From NCBI GenBank assembly GCA_964586225.1, contig CAZPHD010000008.1:1-64000 (forward strand): a DNA stretch of 64,000 nt, read 5' to 3'. Both the position numbers and the translations under genes were made by a program. The notes below the pieces were generated by a model. The model was not told the DNA's origin and searched no databases. It was given only the letters and a program-made list of their open reading frames with translations. Positions within the stretch are counted from its first letter, which is position 1. Every line of letters begins with the position of its first letter. Shown here one piece after another: positions 1 through 8,455 of this stretch. The DNA is from JANJUB01 sp964586225 (GTDB taxonomy: Bacteria; Armatimonadota; Fimbriimonadia; Fimbriimonadales; Fimbriimonadaceae).

Positions 1-2
1 CG

Positions 3-704
3 CTAAAACTTAAACATCGCTTCGTCGATGCCCTTGTTGATGGCCATGCGCTGATACTCGGTGATTCCCGCCACCTTATCCTCAACGTTCTTTACCGTGC
101 ACTTTGTAGGGAACCAAACGCCACCTTCATTTTTGGGATTCTCGTAGATGAAGGTCGCCAGCTGCAGCCCCTCTTGATTGAACCAGGCGCGTCGCTTGAT
201 GTACTTGCGATCTTTGTCGATCCACACCCGATGGCGGCTGTTGTCGTTCTTGGTGTACGTGATGTCGAAAATCCAGTCGCCAGTTTCCCGATCGGTTCGT
301 ACGAACGAGGCTTTGAACAAATCCTCGAACAGCGACGGTGTCAGCACGCCAAAGTCGAGTAGCGTCTGCCGCTTACCGGGGGCTTTAGAGACATCCTCAA
401 CGCCCTTGAGCTTGTTGTCAACGTTGTAGTGCTTTTTAGCACCGTTGATGATATACAGCAACTTGGCGTCCTCAACCACCGCTTCTAGACGGATCTTAAA
501 GGGCTCCTTCACTCGTGCCGTGGTGGTCGTGAACCGGTAGCTATAGGCAAAGTCGCTATTGATCTTCTTCAGCTCGGCTTGGTTGCCGCGAACGACTCGA
601 GCAACGAAGAAGGCATCGCGAAAATTCTTTTGAACGATATCGGCTGAAGTCGGATTGGCTTGGCCCACGAGGGCAACGGCGAGCAGGGGGGTCAGCATCA
701 TCAT
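3..704 (-). CDS. Secreted LolA-like protein
   Basis: 233 residues beginning with a short hydrophobic signal peptide (about residues 1-16, ending VGQA). The mature part is a mixed-charge, beta-rich domain with alternating strands such as WIFDITYTKNDNSRHRVWID and a late W-F-P-T-K segment, which resembles the LolA/LolB-type outer-membrane lipoprotein-sorting fold. In that family an open beta-barrel binds lipid-modified cargo in the periplasm. Three ATG codons stand in a row at the start, so the exact start is uncertain by two codons. It is divergent from the next gene, with about 105 bases between them. The LolA-like assignment is a fold-level guess; the protein is clearly exported. Confidence 0.6.
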   Translation of the reverse strand: MMMLTPLLAVALVGQANPTSADIVQKNFRDAFFVARVVRGNQAELKKINSDFAYSYRFTTTTARVKEPFKIRLEAVVEDAKLLYIINGAKKHYNVDNKLKGVEDVSKAPGKRQTLLDFGVLTPSLFEDLFKASFVRTDRETGDWIFDITYTKNDNSRHRVWIDKDRKYIKRRAWFNQEGLQLATFIYENPKNEGGVWFPTKCTVKNVEDKVAGITEYQRMAINKGIDEAMFKF

Positions 705-810
705 GATTGTCAGGGCATCCTTGTTGGTGCGGGCACCGCATCTCTAGACGTCTGGGAGCATGGTCCTGATTCCAGCACCGGGACTTCGGGCCGTGTAAAC
801 TCCCACCGAA

Positions 811-1833
811 TTGACGCACGATCCCCTGCAGCGTTACTTGTTGCGACGTTTTGCCGCTCAACAGCGGCGTCAGCGGTTGCGCCCGATGGGTGCCCTGGAG
901 ATCGTCGAAGTCGCGCTTGAGGCATACCGGGTGTGCGGCAAGTCGCTCTTGACCGCGTCGGCTCCCTTTGCGCTTCTGGGGTTGGCCGGATTCATGTTCT
1001 TCTGGAGCTATGCCTATCCGCTGTTGTTTTCAACCCGCGACCCGGTTAACCTCACGACTCAAGTGGGTGAAGTTGCGACCTCGGTCGCCTTGGCCCTGTT
1101 TGTGGCGATGCCAGTGGCGATTTACGGTGCGTCCTACGTATCGGCCCTGACCACCCAACTCGTAAGCGACTTCATGCTGGGCACGGTTCCGGACATACAA
1201 TCGGCACGCGCGGTCGCTGTGCGATCCACCGGCAAGCTCCTCAAATTGCTGCTCCGGCAAGTGCTCCTCGCTGGCCTGTTCTTTCCCGTATCGGTTGGCT
1301 TGTTCGTGGCCAGCGCGCTCATGAGTGAACAACCGGAGAGTGTCGGTGCCGCCGCACTCACGGCCGGATTAGGCCTCATCGCGTACCTGCTTGGGCTAGC
1401 ATTCGCCCCGGCAGTGATGGTCCGCGATGCGACCGCGATTCCAGCGGCAGTTATTGAGGGGCTCGACATCAAGGAGGCCACTCGACGGGGTCGCTCGCTG
1501 CTCGGAATGGCGATCGGAGCTCCGATGATTGCGCTCGTCTTAATTGTCTTTCTGTTTGGCGCATTAGGTATCGGGCTCAGTGCACTTGATGGAATGCTGG
1601 GCATCAGCGACCAACTGGCCGACCTCCTCGTCGGATCAACGTGGCACGATGTCGTTTCCGCGGCATTTTCTTATGTGCCCTGGTTCCTCGTCATCTGGGT
1701 CACCGTTCCAATCTGGAGCACGGTGGCAACCATAGCCTATTACGAGCGGCGAGTCCGCCTGGAGGGATATGACATTGAAGTTCTGGCCCAAGATGTGTGG
1801 CGCAATTCTTCTGGTCATCGTTTCCAGCTCTAG
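811..1833 (+). CDS. Polytopic membrane protein of unknown function
   Basis: 340 residues with about six hydrophobic segments (near 45-70, 90-115, 150-172, 185-205, 235-260 and 285-312) and short basic loops. It is an inner-membrane protein with no recognised catalytic motif. The frame opens with TTG; the first ATG in frame is codon 26, just before the first membrane segment, and could be the real start. Its 3' end overlaps the following DUF4129 gene by 65 bases or less, so the two are probably co-transcribed and may work together with the DUF4350 protein after them. Confidence 0.7.
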   Translation: MTHDPLQRYLLRRFAAQQRRQRLRPMGALEIVEVALEAYRVCGKSLLTASAPFALLGLAGFMFFWSYAYPLLFSTRDPVNLTTQVGEVATSVALALFVAMPVAIYGASYVSALTTQLVSDFMLGTVPDIQSARAVAVRSTGKLLKLLLRQVLLAGLFFPVSVGLFVASALMSEQPESVGAAALTAGLGLIAYLLGLAFAPAVMVRDATAIPAAVIEGLDIKEATRRGRSLLGMAIGAPMIALVLIVFLFGALGIGLSALDGMLGISDQLADLLVGSTWHDVVSAAFSYVPWFLVIWVTVPIWSTVATIAYYERRVRLEGYDIEVLAQDVWRNSSGHRFQL

Positions 1834-2587
1834 CGGAATGGCGCAGGGGGATCTCGGCGCCGATCCGTCATCGCCGCCCATTGCGCAAGAGGGCGACGTG
1901 CGGGACGAGGCGGATGCCCGGAAGGCAACTGTTGGGATTGATCGGAGCGCCGGGGAACGAGCGCGTTCGGAGAAAGCGTCCTCCCCGATCTACCGTGATT
2001 CAGGGGCGCGCTCCAGTTCAAACTGGCTTTCAAGAGCCCTGGAGAGCCTCATGGAGTCGCTTCGGGGGCGAAACGAGCCCAACCTTCCGCAGATGCCAAA
2101 CACGGGGCTGGGAGCACTTGGCCAGGGCCTCATCTATCTCATTTGGGGACTCCTCGGGGCGGCAATCCTCGCGTTCCTCTATTTCTCCCTCCGCCACTTC
2201 ACATGGCGAGCTAAGCTCAAGCGCAAGGCCCGGGCTGTGCTTGGGGACGACGAACCTGACCGAACGCTAGACGAGTGGCTCCAAGAGGCCGATGAGTTGG
2301 AGCGTCAGGGCCGATATCGAGAGGCGGTGCGCGCGCTGTACCTGGCGTCACTGATGCGGTTTGACGAGGCGCGGGTTGCGCGCTTCGTGCGCGGAGAAAC
2401 GAACTGGGAGCACTATCGACGCATCGATCAAAGCGCCCACCGCTTGGACGGATTTGACTTCCGCGAACCTACACGGGAGTTTGATCGGGTTTGGTACGGC
2501 ATGGATGTCCGCGGTGGCTCGGACGTCGCGATGTTTCGAGCCTGGTATCAGGCGATCACCCGGATTACCCAACGGGAGGCCGCATGA
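1769..2587 (+). CDS. DUF4129 domain membrane protein
   Basis: 272 residues: an N-terminal signal or membrane segment (to about residue 26), a low-complexity acidic/Ser-rich stretch, one membrane helix near 110-130 (GLGALGQGLIYLIWGLLGAA), then the cytosolic DUF4129 domain with its typical A-L-Y-L-A-S-L-M-R-F and F-D-R-V-W-Y-G blocks. DUF4129 proteins usually sit with MoxR ATPases, DUF58 and DUF4350 proteins; here only the DUF4350 partner follows. An internal ATG eight codons downstream is an alternative start. The stop codon overlaps the next start as ATGA, so translation is probably coupled. Confidence 0.85.
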   Translation: MTLKFWPKMCGAILLVIVSSSSGMAQGDLGADPSSPPIAQEGDVRDEADARKATVGIDRSAGERARSEKASSPIYRDSGARSSSNWLSRALESLMESLRGRNEPNLPQMPNTGLGALGQGLIYLIWGLLGAAILAFLYFSLRHFTWRAKLKRKARAVLGDDEPDRTLDEWLQEADELERQGRYREAVRALYLASLMRFDEARVARFVRGETNWEHYRRIDQSAHRLDGFDFREPTREFDRVWYGMDVRGGSDVAMFRAWYQAITRITQREAA

Positions 2588-3774
2588 AGCGCATCGTTCG
2601 CGGGGTCCCCGTCTCGATTTGGGTCATGCTCGTCATTCTCGGACTTGCGGCCGTGCTCCTCACGCTCGCGCAAGGAAATGCGCAAGCACGACCCAGCGCG
2701 GGCAGTGCCGCACCAAGTGGGCTGCGAATCTTCGCCAAGCTCGCGCAAGATGCCGGCTATCGCGTTACGTCGACTCGCGATCCTCGACCGGAACTACGAC
2801 CCGATGACATTCCCATCGTCATTGAGCTCGAAGCCGATGCCAGCGACTTCATGGGCCAACTGGATGATGGCGAAGCGTTGAAGCCGACCGGTCGTCATCT
2901 TGAGCGTTTTCTAAGCCAAGGCGGCACGATCATTCAGACCCGACTTCGAGAAAACTTTCGGCAAACGTCGATTGAGGTTGGCGATGCCCATGAAGAGGTT
3001 TCGGACGAGGAATCGGTGCTCGGCGTGGTCAGCACCACGTCCAATGTTGACTACCCCGGAGACTGGATGGGCGCGGTGACCAACTCCACGGGTGTGTGGT
3101 GGCGTGAAGACGATCAGGGGCTCCTCTGGATTGAACGAACCGGCGCGGGCCGCATCGTGGTGCTCGACGACGCGCTCCTCATGACCAACAGGTTCATCAC
3201 CAAGCACGATAACGCGGCGTTTCTGATGGGCATGATCAAGGGCTTTGTTCCTCCCGGTTCGCGCTTGGTGTTCATGGAATCGGTGTGGGGCAACGCGGGA
3301 GAGCCGTCCCTCATGCAGCAGATTGGCCCGTGGGCGGCCGCCGCTTGGGGCCAGTTCACGGTCTTGCTCCTCGTGATCGGTTACACGCTCGGGCGAGGGT
3401 TTGGGCTACCCGAGGCCACGCGTCCTAAACAGGGCGGCCAGAGGGACCTCGTGGAGGCCACCGCCTCGTTCTATCGGCGCGCAAAGGCGTCCGATATCGC
3501 TCTGGCCGCCGAACTCGCCGACGCCCGCCACAAGATTCTTAGTGAGTTGAAGCTACCCCGCGGAACGGACTACGTCGTCTGGAGTGAACAGATTCCTGAT
3601 CGCCTGCGCCAAGTCTACAGCGAGGTCGTCGTGGCTTCGGCCGAGCGCGTGCCGATCCGAGACGCAATCAGGCTAGCCCACGATCTTGATCGCGAAGTGA
3701 CGGCTTTTGTCGGCAAAAAGCGCCTTGCAACGCGACGCCGATTGCGAAACTCAGGAACCTCAAGGCGCTTCTGA
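2584..3774 (+). CDS. DUF4350 domain membrane protein
   Basis: 396 residues from the ATG that overlaps the DUF4129 stop; this start gives an immediate basic N-terminus and a membrane helix (VSIWVMLVILGLAAVLLTLA). The extracytoplasmic part has the DUF4350 layout: G-L-R-I-F-A-K-L-A-Q-D, a Rossmann-like core (IVIELEAD, GGTIIQTR, GRIVVLDD), then a second helix near residue 265 and a basic cytosolic tail. DUF4350 proteins are found in operons with DUF4129 and MoxR/DUF58. No enzymatic role is established. The longer upstream frame (from 2491) is unlikely because it would overlap DUF4129 by 97 bases. Confidence 0.85.
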   Translation: MKRIVRGVPVSIWVMLVILGLAAVLLTLAQGNAQARPSAGSAAPSGLRIFAKLAQDAGYRVTSTRDPRPELRPDDIPIVIELEADASDFMGQLDDGEALKPTGRHLERFLSQGGTIIQTRLRENFRQTSIEVGDAHEEVSDEESVLGVVSTTSNVDYPGDWMGAVTNSTGVWWREDDQGLLWIERTGAGRIVVLDDALLMTNRFITKHDNAAFLMGMIKGFVPPGSRLVFMESVWGNAGEPSLMQQIGPWAAAAWGQFTVLLLVIGYTLGRGFGLPEATRPKQGGQRDLVEATASFYRRAKASDIALAAELADARHKILSELKLPRGTDYVVWSEQIPDRLRQVYSEVVVASAERVPIRDAIRLAHDLDREVTAFVGKKRLATRRRLRNSGTSRRF

Positions 3775-3776
3775 GT

Positions 3777-3782
3777 TATAGT
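3777..3782 (+). promoter_or_regulatory. -10 element of a predicted leaderless gene
   Basis: TATAGT ends 7 nt before the ATG of the small secreted protein gene at 3790. No Shine-Dalgarno sequence fits in the gap. Confidence 0.5.
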
Positions 3783-3789
3783 AAATGAC

Positions 3790-4179
3790 ATGCGTACGAT
3801 CAGCGTGACCTGTGCCCTCGTTCTTGCCTTGATTTTCGGTGCTACCAGCTCAGCGAATGCTCAAGCCAAGCTCAGCGACATGGACAAGAAGGAACTGGCC
3901 ATGCTGGCCGGACTTGAGAAGAAGCATGTTGCCGCAGAGGCTGCATACAAGAAGAAGCCCACGGATGCGAAGTTGAAAAAAGCGCACCTAGACGCCGCGA
4001 CCAAGCTGGCTGATGCGGTGCTCGTGAGTCCCGCACTCGCTCCGAAGGACAAGTATCCGAAGTCGCTCCGCGTGTACCGGGGCATCATGAAGGTTGACCC
4101 CAAGAATGCCCACGCGAAGAAGCAGATCGACCTGATTGAGGGCATCTACCGCAGCATGGGCCGCCCCATCCCCAAGTAG
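3790..4179 (+). CDS. Small secreted alpha-helical protein
   Basis: 129 residues with a clear signal peptide cleaved near ANAQA (about residue 25). The mature domain is helical and Lys/Ala-rich. It reads like one or two TPR-type hairpins (E-K-K-H-V-A-A-E-A-A-Y-K-K-K-P-T-D, then Y-R-G-I-M-K-V-D-P-K-N-A-H-A), ending G-R-P-I-P-K. No family name can be given. A TATAGT hexamer seven bases before the ATG suggests a leaderless transcript. The following membrane-protein gene starts directly after its stop. Confidence 0.75.
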   Translation: MRTISVTCALVLALIFGATSSANAQAKLSDMDKKELAMLAGLEKKHVAAEAAYKKKPTDAKLKKAHLDAATKLADAVLVSPALAPKDKYPKSLRVYRGIMKVDPKNAHAKKQIDLIEGIYRSMGRPIPK

Positions 4180-4180
4180 C

Positions 4181-6112
4181 TTGGAAGATCCTTCCGCGCG
4201 TCGGTTTGCGATTCGGGCCGCGCTGGTCGCGGCTCTGATCGCAGCGTTGCCCTTTCTGTACGGAATCCTCGTAGCGCCTCCCGGAGCCATGCTCTTGGGT
4301 GAACCTATCGCGATGGACGACACCATGGTGTACGCCGCCTGGATGCGGCAGGCCATGGATGGTCAGTTTCTGTTTGACAATCGCTTCACTCTTGATGCGC
4401 AACCCGGGCTAACCGTGCACCTCTACTTCTGGGTGTTGGGGTTGCTCGCAAAAGTGACGGGCATTCCGCTGGCGTTGACCCTCGCCCGTGTGATCTTCAC
4501 GGGGGTGTTTGTCTGGGCCGCTTACCAACTGATCCGCCGGGTGACGAACGATAACTATCTACAGAAACTTGGCGTCGTCGTCACCGTCATCAGCGGCGGC
4601 ATGGGCTTTTTGGTGTGGCACAGCTACGGTCTGGCCCATGTGAAGGGTTCATTGCTGGCTTCGCTCACACAAGGTCGGCTGCCCATTGATGTTTGGCAGA
4701 CGGAAGCGTTTGTCTTCCCTTCGATGCTCTCGAATGGCCTCTTTATGGTGTCGCTTTGTTTGATCATCGGCGTGTTCGTGTCGGTGATCGAAGCGAGGGA
4801 CAGTTGGAAGCCGGTCCCGCTTGGAATGATCGCCATGGCGGTGCTGATGAATATTCACAGCTACGACGTGCTGCTCATCGCAATGGTGCTAGTGGCGTTC
4901 TTGGTGGTGAGCATCGTCGGGGCGAGGGACGCCAGTACGATTCAACCGGCCACGAAGTCGGATTCGGAGGCCGGTGCGATCCAACCGCCGACGAAGTTGG
5001 ATTCGGACGCCGGTACGATTCAACCGGCGACTACGGTTGGGATGTGGGCGTTGCGCGCGGCATTCATCGGGCTGGGAGCCTTGCCGAGTGCGATCTGGTT
5101 CTTGCGGGTGCTTGAACGCGATGAAGTGTTCCAGGCGCGGGCGGCGACCGAGACCTTCTCCCCCAACTTCCAAACCGTTGTGGCGGGCCTGATCGTGCTG
5201 ATTACGCTCGGCGTGATCGGGTTGCTCCGGGCGCCGGGAGAAGAAGCGCATCGCAAGCGGGGTGTGCTTGGGCTTGCAGGCGTGCTGGTCCTCGGCTACC
5301 TGCTTGCGATTCCCCACGCACAAGGCTATTGGCTCGCAATGCCGGCCTTCCTCGTCGCGATGCTCATCGCCATCGGGCTAGCGGTTCTGCTCCGGACAGG
5401 GCGGGCGGCGCACGATCTCGTCATGTGTTGGGCGGTCGTGGGGCTCGTTGCACCCTACTTCCCGGCCCTCTTCCAGCGCAAGTTGTCGATGGGCATTGCC
5501 GTGCCTTGGGCGATTCTGGCGGCGCTGGGGTTTGGCGGGCTCCTGGGTCAGCGCGAGCGCGGGACTCGTAACCTGGGCGCCGCGTTTGGATTCGCTTTGC
5601 TCGGGGCGACTTCCCTCATGTGGTTCGTCCGAGACCTGTCGTATCTGCGCGCAAACGTCTCGCGAACAACCGTCCATCCGGTGTACGCTTCGCCCAACGT
5701 TCAGAAGATTGTTGACAAGTTGAACGAGGTTCAAGGCAAGAAGACCGCCATCGCAATGCCGGGAGTGCCGCTCCCGACAGCAGTCGACCAATACGATACG
5801 CCTTACTTGCCTGATCTCAATCCCATCCTCAGCGGCCTGGCTGGCGCCTACACCTTTGCGGGCCACTGGAGCGAAACCCCGGATTACAACGCGCGCCGGG
5901 GCGATGCCACGATGTTCTTCTTGGCTGCTGACCGACAACAGCGACTCGATTTTCTGACGCTGATCGGGGTCGACTACGTGATTGCTCCCGTGCCCGAAGC
6001 GTTTGCCGACATTGAACAGGCTACGAACGGTCGGTCGCTGGCCGACATGCGCGACCTCGGCGAGGTTTTAGTGGATGGTCCCCAGTTCCGGCTAATCCGG
6101 GTGAATCGGTAG
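4181..6112 (+). CDS. Multi-pass membrane protein, PMT/GT39-like
   Basis: About 643 residues from a TTG right after the previous stop; a TTG at 4136 would add 15 residues but overlaps the upstream gene. There are ten or more membrane segments. The layout resembles lipid-linked sugar transferases of the GT-C class: a first helix, an extracytoplasmic loop with an acidic motif (A-M-D-D-T-M-V-Y), many helices, and a C-terminal soluble domain of about 150 residues. The GT-C assignment is inference. A 39-bp tandem repeat inserts a hydrophilic T-I-Q-P-A-T-K-type linker between two membrane segments. The 3' end overlaps the convergent tsaD by 21 bases. Confidence 0.7.
   Translation: MEDPSARRFAIRAALVAALIAALPFLYGILVAPPGAMLLGEPIAMDDTMVYAAWMRQAMDGQFLFDNRFTLDAQPGLTVHLYFWVLGLLAKVTGIPLALTLARVIFTGVFVWAAYQLIRRVTNDNYLQKLGVVVTVISGGMGFLVWHSYGLAHVKGSLLASLTQGRLPIDVWQTEAFVFPSMLSNGLFMVSLCLIIGVFVSVIEARDSWKPVPLGMIAMAVLMNIHSYDVLLIAMVLVAFLVVSIVGARDASTIQPATKSDSEAGAIQPPTKLDSDAGTIQPATTVGMWALRAAFIGLGALPSAIWFLRVLERDEVFQARAATETFSPNFQTVVAGLIVLITLGVIGLLRAPGEEAHRKRGVLGLAGVLVLGYLLAIPHAQGYWLAMPAFLVAMLIAIGLAVLLRTGRAAHDLVMCWAVVGLVAPYFPALFQRKLSMGIAVPWAILAALGFGGLLGQRERGTRNLGAAFGFALLGATSLMWFVRDLSYLRANVSRTTVHPVYASPNVQKIVDKLNEVQGKKTAIAMPGVPLPTAVDQYDTPYLPDLNPILSGLAGAYTFAGHWSETPDYNARRGDATMFFLAADRQQRLDFLTLIGVDYVIAPVPEAFADIEQATNGRSLADMRDLGEVLVDGPQFRLIRVNR
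4931..5035 (+). repeat. 39-bp in-frame tandem repeat inside a membrane-protein gene
   Basis: Copies run 4931-4969, 4970-5008 and a partial 5009-5035. Each encodes 13 residues of the type A-G-T-I-Q-P-A-T-K-L-D-S-D. The period is a multiple of three, so copy-number change would keep the frame. Confidence 0.9.
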
Positions 6113-7117
6113 CTCGGCATTCGGAAACGCGTCGAGGTCCCGCGTGTCGCGTTCGCCTCGCGCAAATCGCCACGACGCGGCAAGGCCGATCATGCCCGCA
6201 TTGTCCGTACACAGGCTATACGGGGGAACGATGACACGGATCCCCGAGCGGCTGGCTTGCTCGGCGAGTCGCTCGCGCAAGCGCTGATTTGCCGCCACGC
6301 CGCCGACGACCGTGAGCACAGTCGTGTTCAGCTTCTCCGCCGCCGCGACGGCTCGCGCGCTGAGCACGTCGGTGATCGTTTCCTGGATCGAAGCCGCCAT
6401 GTCGCTGATCGAGAGGCGGTCACCTTCTTTCTCAACAAGCCGTGCCACAGCAGTCTTAAAGCCCGCGAACGAAAAGTCAGTCGTGTCTCCACTCAGCCCC
6501 TTCGGAAGCTGGTAGCGCGGCGTGCCGGCTTTGGCTTGCTCTTGAATCGCTCGCCCACCCGGATAGGGTAGGCCGAGGAGCCGGGCCGACTTGTCGAACG
6601 CCTCGCCCGCCGCATCGTCTATCGACTGACCGACCAGTCGGTAGCCGCCCGGTTCGCTCACTTCCACCAACTCGGTGTGGCCGCCCGAAACCACCAGCGC
6701 CACGTGCGGAAACGGAGGCGGATCATCGTGACCGTCCACGATACCGAAGGGACTCATGAGGTGCCCCTCGATGTGGTGGACGCCCAAAAGCGGAACCTTT
6801 AGGGCAAAGGCAAGGGCCTTGGCGGTGGTCAGACCTACGCTGAGTGCGCCAATCAACCCGGGGCGGTTGGTCACCGCGATCGCCGTGATGTGATACAGAT
6901 CGGTGTCCGCCTCGGCGAGGGCGTCGTGAATCACGGGCAGCATAGCATCAACATGGGCGCGTGCCGCCGCTTCAGGAACTACGCCGCCCCAGCGCTCGTG
7001 CATTTCGGCCTGGCTAGCGACAACGTTTGACAGAATGCGCCGACCGTCAAGCACCGCTGCACTGGTCTCATCGCAGCTTGATTCGATGGCGAGAAGCCGC
7101 CCTTCATGCCAAGCCAT
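6092..7117 (-). CDS. tsaD: tRNA N6-adenosine threonylcarbamoyltransferase TsaD
   Basis: 341 residues, the usual TsaD length. It transfers the threonylcarbamoyl group from TC-AMP to A37 of ANN-decoding tRNAs (t6A) with TsaB and TsaE. Visible hallmarks are the ASKHA start L-A-I-E-S-S-C-D-E-T, the metal-binding H-I-E-G-H (residues 115-119), V-S-G-G-H-T, D-D-A-A-G-E-A-F-D-K and V-G-G-V-A-A-N. It overlaps the upstream rimI by 14 bases; a TsaD-RimI pairing is common in bacteria. The ATG start fits the family N-terminus. The livF gene lies just upstream in the same run. Confidence 0.97.
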   Translation of the reverse strand: MAWHEGRLLAIESSCDETSAAVLDGRRILSNVVASQAEMHERWGGVVPEAAARAHVDAMLPVIHDALAEADTDLYHITAIAVTNRPGLIGALSVGLTTAKALAFALKVPLLGVHHIEGHLMSPFGIVDGHDDPPPFPHVALVVSGGHTELVEVSEPGGYRLVGQSIDDAAGEAFDKSARLLGLPYPGGRAIQEQAKAGTPRYQLPKGLSGDTTDFSFAGFKTAVARLVEKEGDRLSISDMAASIQETITDVLSARAVAAAEKLNTTVLTVVGGVAANQRLRERLAEQASRSGIRVIVPPYSLCTDNAGMIGLAASWRFARGERDTRDLDAFPNAELPIHPD

Positions 7118-7550
7118 AGCACCACATCACGAGGGCGTCCTCGCGGTTGTCGGGGTAGTAGTTCTTGCGCCGCGATACGATGTCGTAGCCGAGCTTCCGG
7201 TACAGCTCGATGGCCGCTTCGTTGCCGGCCCGGACCTCAAGCGTTGAGCATGTCAGCCCTTCCTGCTTCGCTTTGCTCAGTAACTCGATCATGAGTTTCC
7301 GGCCGATGCCTTGCCGTTGCCGCTCAGGATCAATCGCGACGTTCGTGATGTGGGCCTCGTCGATGCATCGCCAGTAGCCACCGTACCCCGCCACTACCCC
7401 GTCTGCGAGCGCAACCAGAAATACACTTTCAGGGTTGATCAACTCGTTTCGGAACGCGCGTTCGGACCAAGGGGCGGAGTGAACGAGTGCTTCAATCCGC
7501 AGGATATCGGTCATGTGTTGCTCGCCAAGCGGCTCGAAGCGAAGGATCAT
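7104..7550 (-). CDS. rimI: Ribosomal-protein S18 alanine N-acetyltransferase RimI
   Basis: 148 residues with one GNAT fold. It is expected to use acetyl-CoA to acetylate the N-terminal alanine of ribosomal protein S18. The acetyl-CoA-binding motif A is R-Q-R-Q-G-I-G-R-K-L-M (about residues 75-85), followed by the typical V-R-A-G-N-E-A-A-I-E-L-Y-R-K-L-G-Y block. The RimI subfamily assignment rests on length, these blocks and overlap with tsaD. It begins six bases after the livF stop, so the three genes probably form one transcript. Confidence 0.92.
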   Translation of the reverse strand: MILRFEPLGEQHMTDILRIEALVHSAPWSERAFRNELINPESVFLVALADGVVAGYGGYWRCIDEAHITNVAIDPERQRQGIGRKLMIELLSKAKQEGLTCSTLEVRAGNEAAIELYRKLGYDIVSRRKNYYPDNREDALVMWCYGLA

Positions 7551-7556
7551 GGAGTG

Positions 7557-8258
7557 TTAGCCTCCCAGATACGCTTCCTTGACCTTTGGATTGGCGAGGA
7601 GATTCTTGCCGGTGTCGGTGAGCACGATGTTGCCGGTCTCAAGGACGTACGCACGATGGGCGATTTCCAGCGCGCGGTGGGCGTTCTGCTCCACGATGAG
7701 CACGGTCGTGCCGTCGCCATTGATGTCCGTGACAATCTTGAAGATCTCGGTGACCAAGTTCGGAGCAAGGCCCAAGCTGGGTTCGTCAAGGAGAAGGAGC
7801 CGAGGGCGCGACATCAGCGCGCGGCCGATGGCGAGCATCTGCTGTTCGCCGCCGCTCATCGTGCCTGCATTCTGCTTGATACGCTCACGGAGCCGGGGGA
7901 AACGCTTCATGACCGCCTCCATGTCCGAACCGATCTCGGCGTCCTTTCGGGTGATGGCGCCGAGTTGGAGGTTCTCCATCACCGACATGTTGGTGAAGAT
8001 CCGGCGACCTTCGGGGCTGTGCGAGATTCCCATCTTGACAATCTCGTGCGGCGCGGTTTCGTGAATTGGCTTGCCCTCATAGAGGATTTCGCCCTGTCGA
8101 GGCCGAAGCAGCCCGCTGATCGTGCGTAGGAGCGTGCTCTTACCGGCTCCATTGGACCCGATGATCGCCACGATCTCACCCTGCTGAACTTCGATGGTCA
8201 CATCGTTGAGCGCCTGGATGGCTCCGTAGAACACGTGAATGCCTTCGATCTGCAGCAT
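7557..8258 (-). CDS. livF: Branched-chain amino acid ABC transporter ATPase LivF
   Basis: 233 residues, matching LivF. It hydrolyses ATP for high-affinity branched-chain amino acid uptake with LivG and the LivHM permeases. Walker A is G-S-N-G-A-G-K-S-T, the signature is M-S-G-G-E-Q-Q, and Walker B is L-L-L-L-D-E-P-S followed by the LivF-type L-G-L-A-P. The S-P-E-G-R-R-I-F-T-N-M-S-V-M-E-N-L stretch is diagnostic. No livG, livH, livM or binding-protein gene is present in this window, so the gene is separated from its partners and instead leads rimI and tsaD. A tRNA-Val gene lies directly upstream. Confidence 0.95.
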   Translation of the reverse strand: MLQIEGIHVFYGAIQALNDVTIEVQQGEIVAIIGSNGAGKSTLLRTISGLLRPRQGEILYEGKPIHETAPHEIVKMGISHSPEGRRIFTNMSVMENLQLGAITRKDAEIGSDMEAVMKRFPRLRERIKQNAGTMSGGEQQMLAIGRALMSRPRLLLLDEPSLGLAPNLVTEIFKIVTDINGDGTTVLIVEQNAHRALEIAHRAYVLETGNIVLTDTGKNLLANPKVKEAYLGG

Positions 8259-8289
8259 GGGTGGTTGTTTCTACCTGAAAGCGGGGGAT

Positions 8290-8365
<76 letters not shown>

Positions 8366-8455
8366 GCGACGAAACCAGGGAACGATTCCGCACGTCTAGC
8401 CGATAATTCTACTGTTTCTCAACAAGACTTGCTTTATGAACCGCAAGGTAGTACA

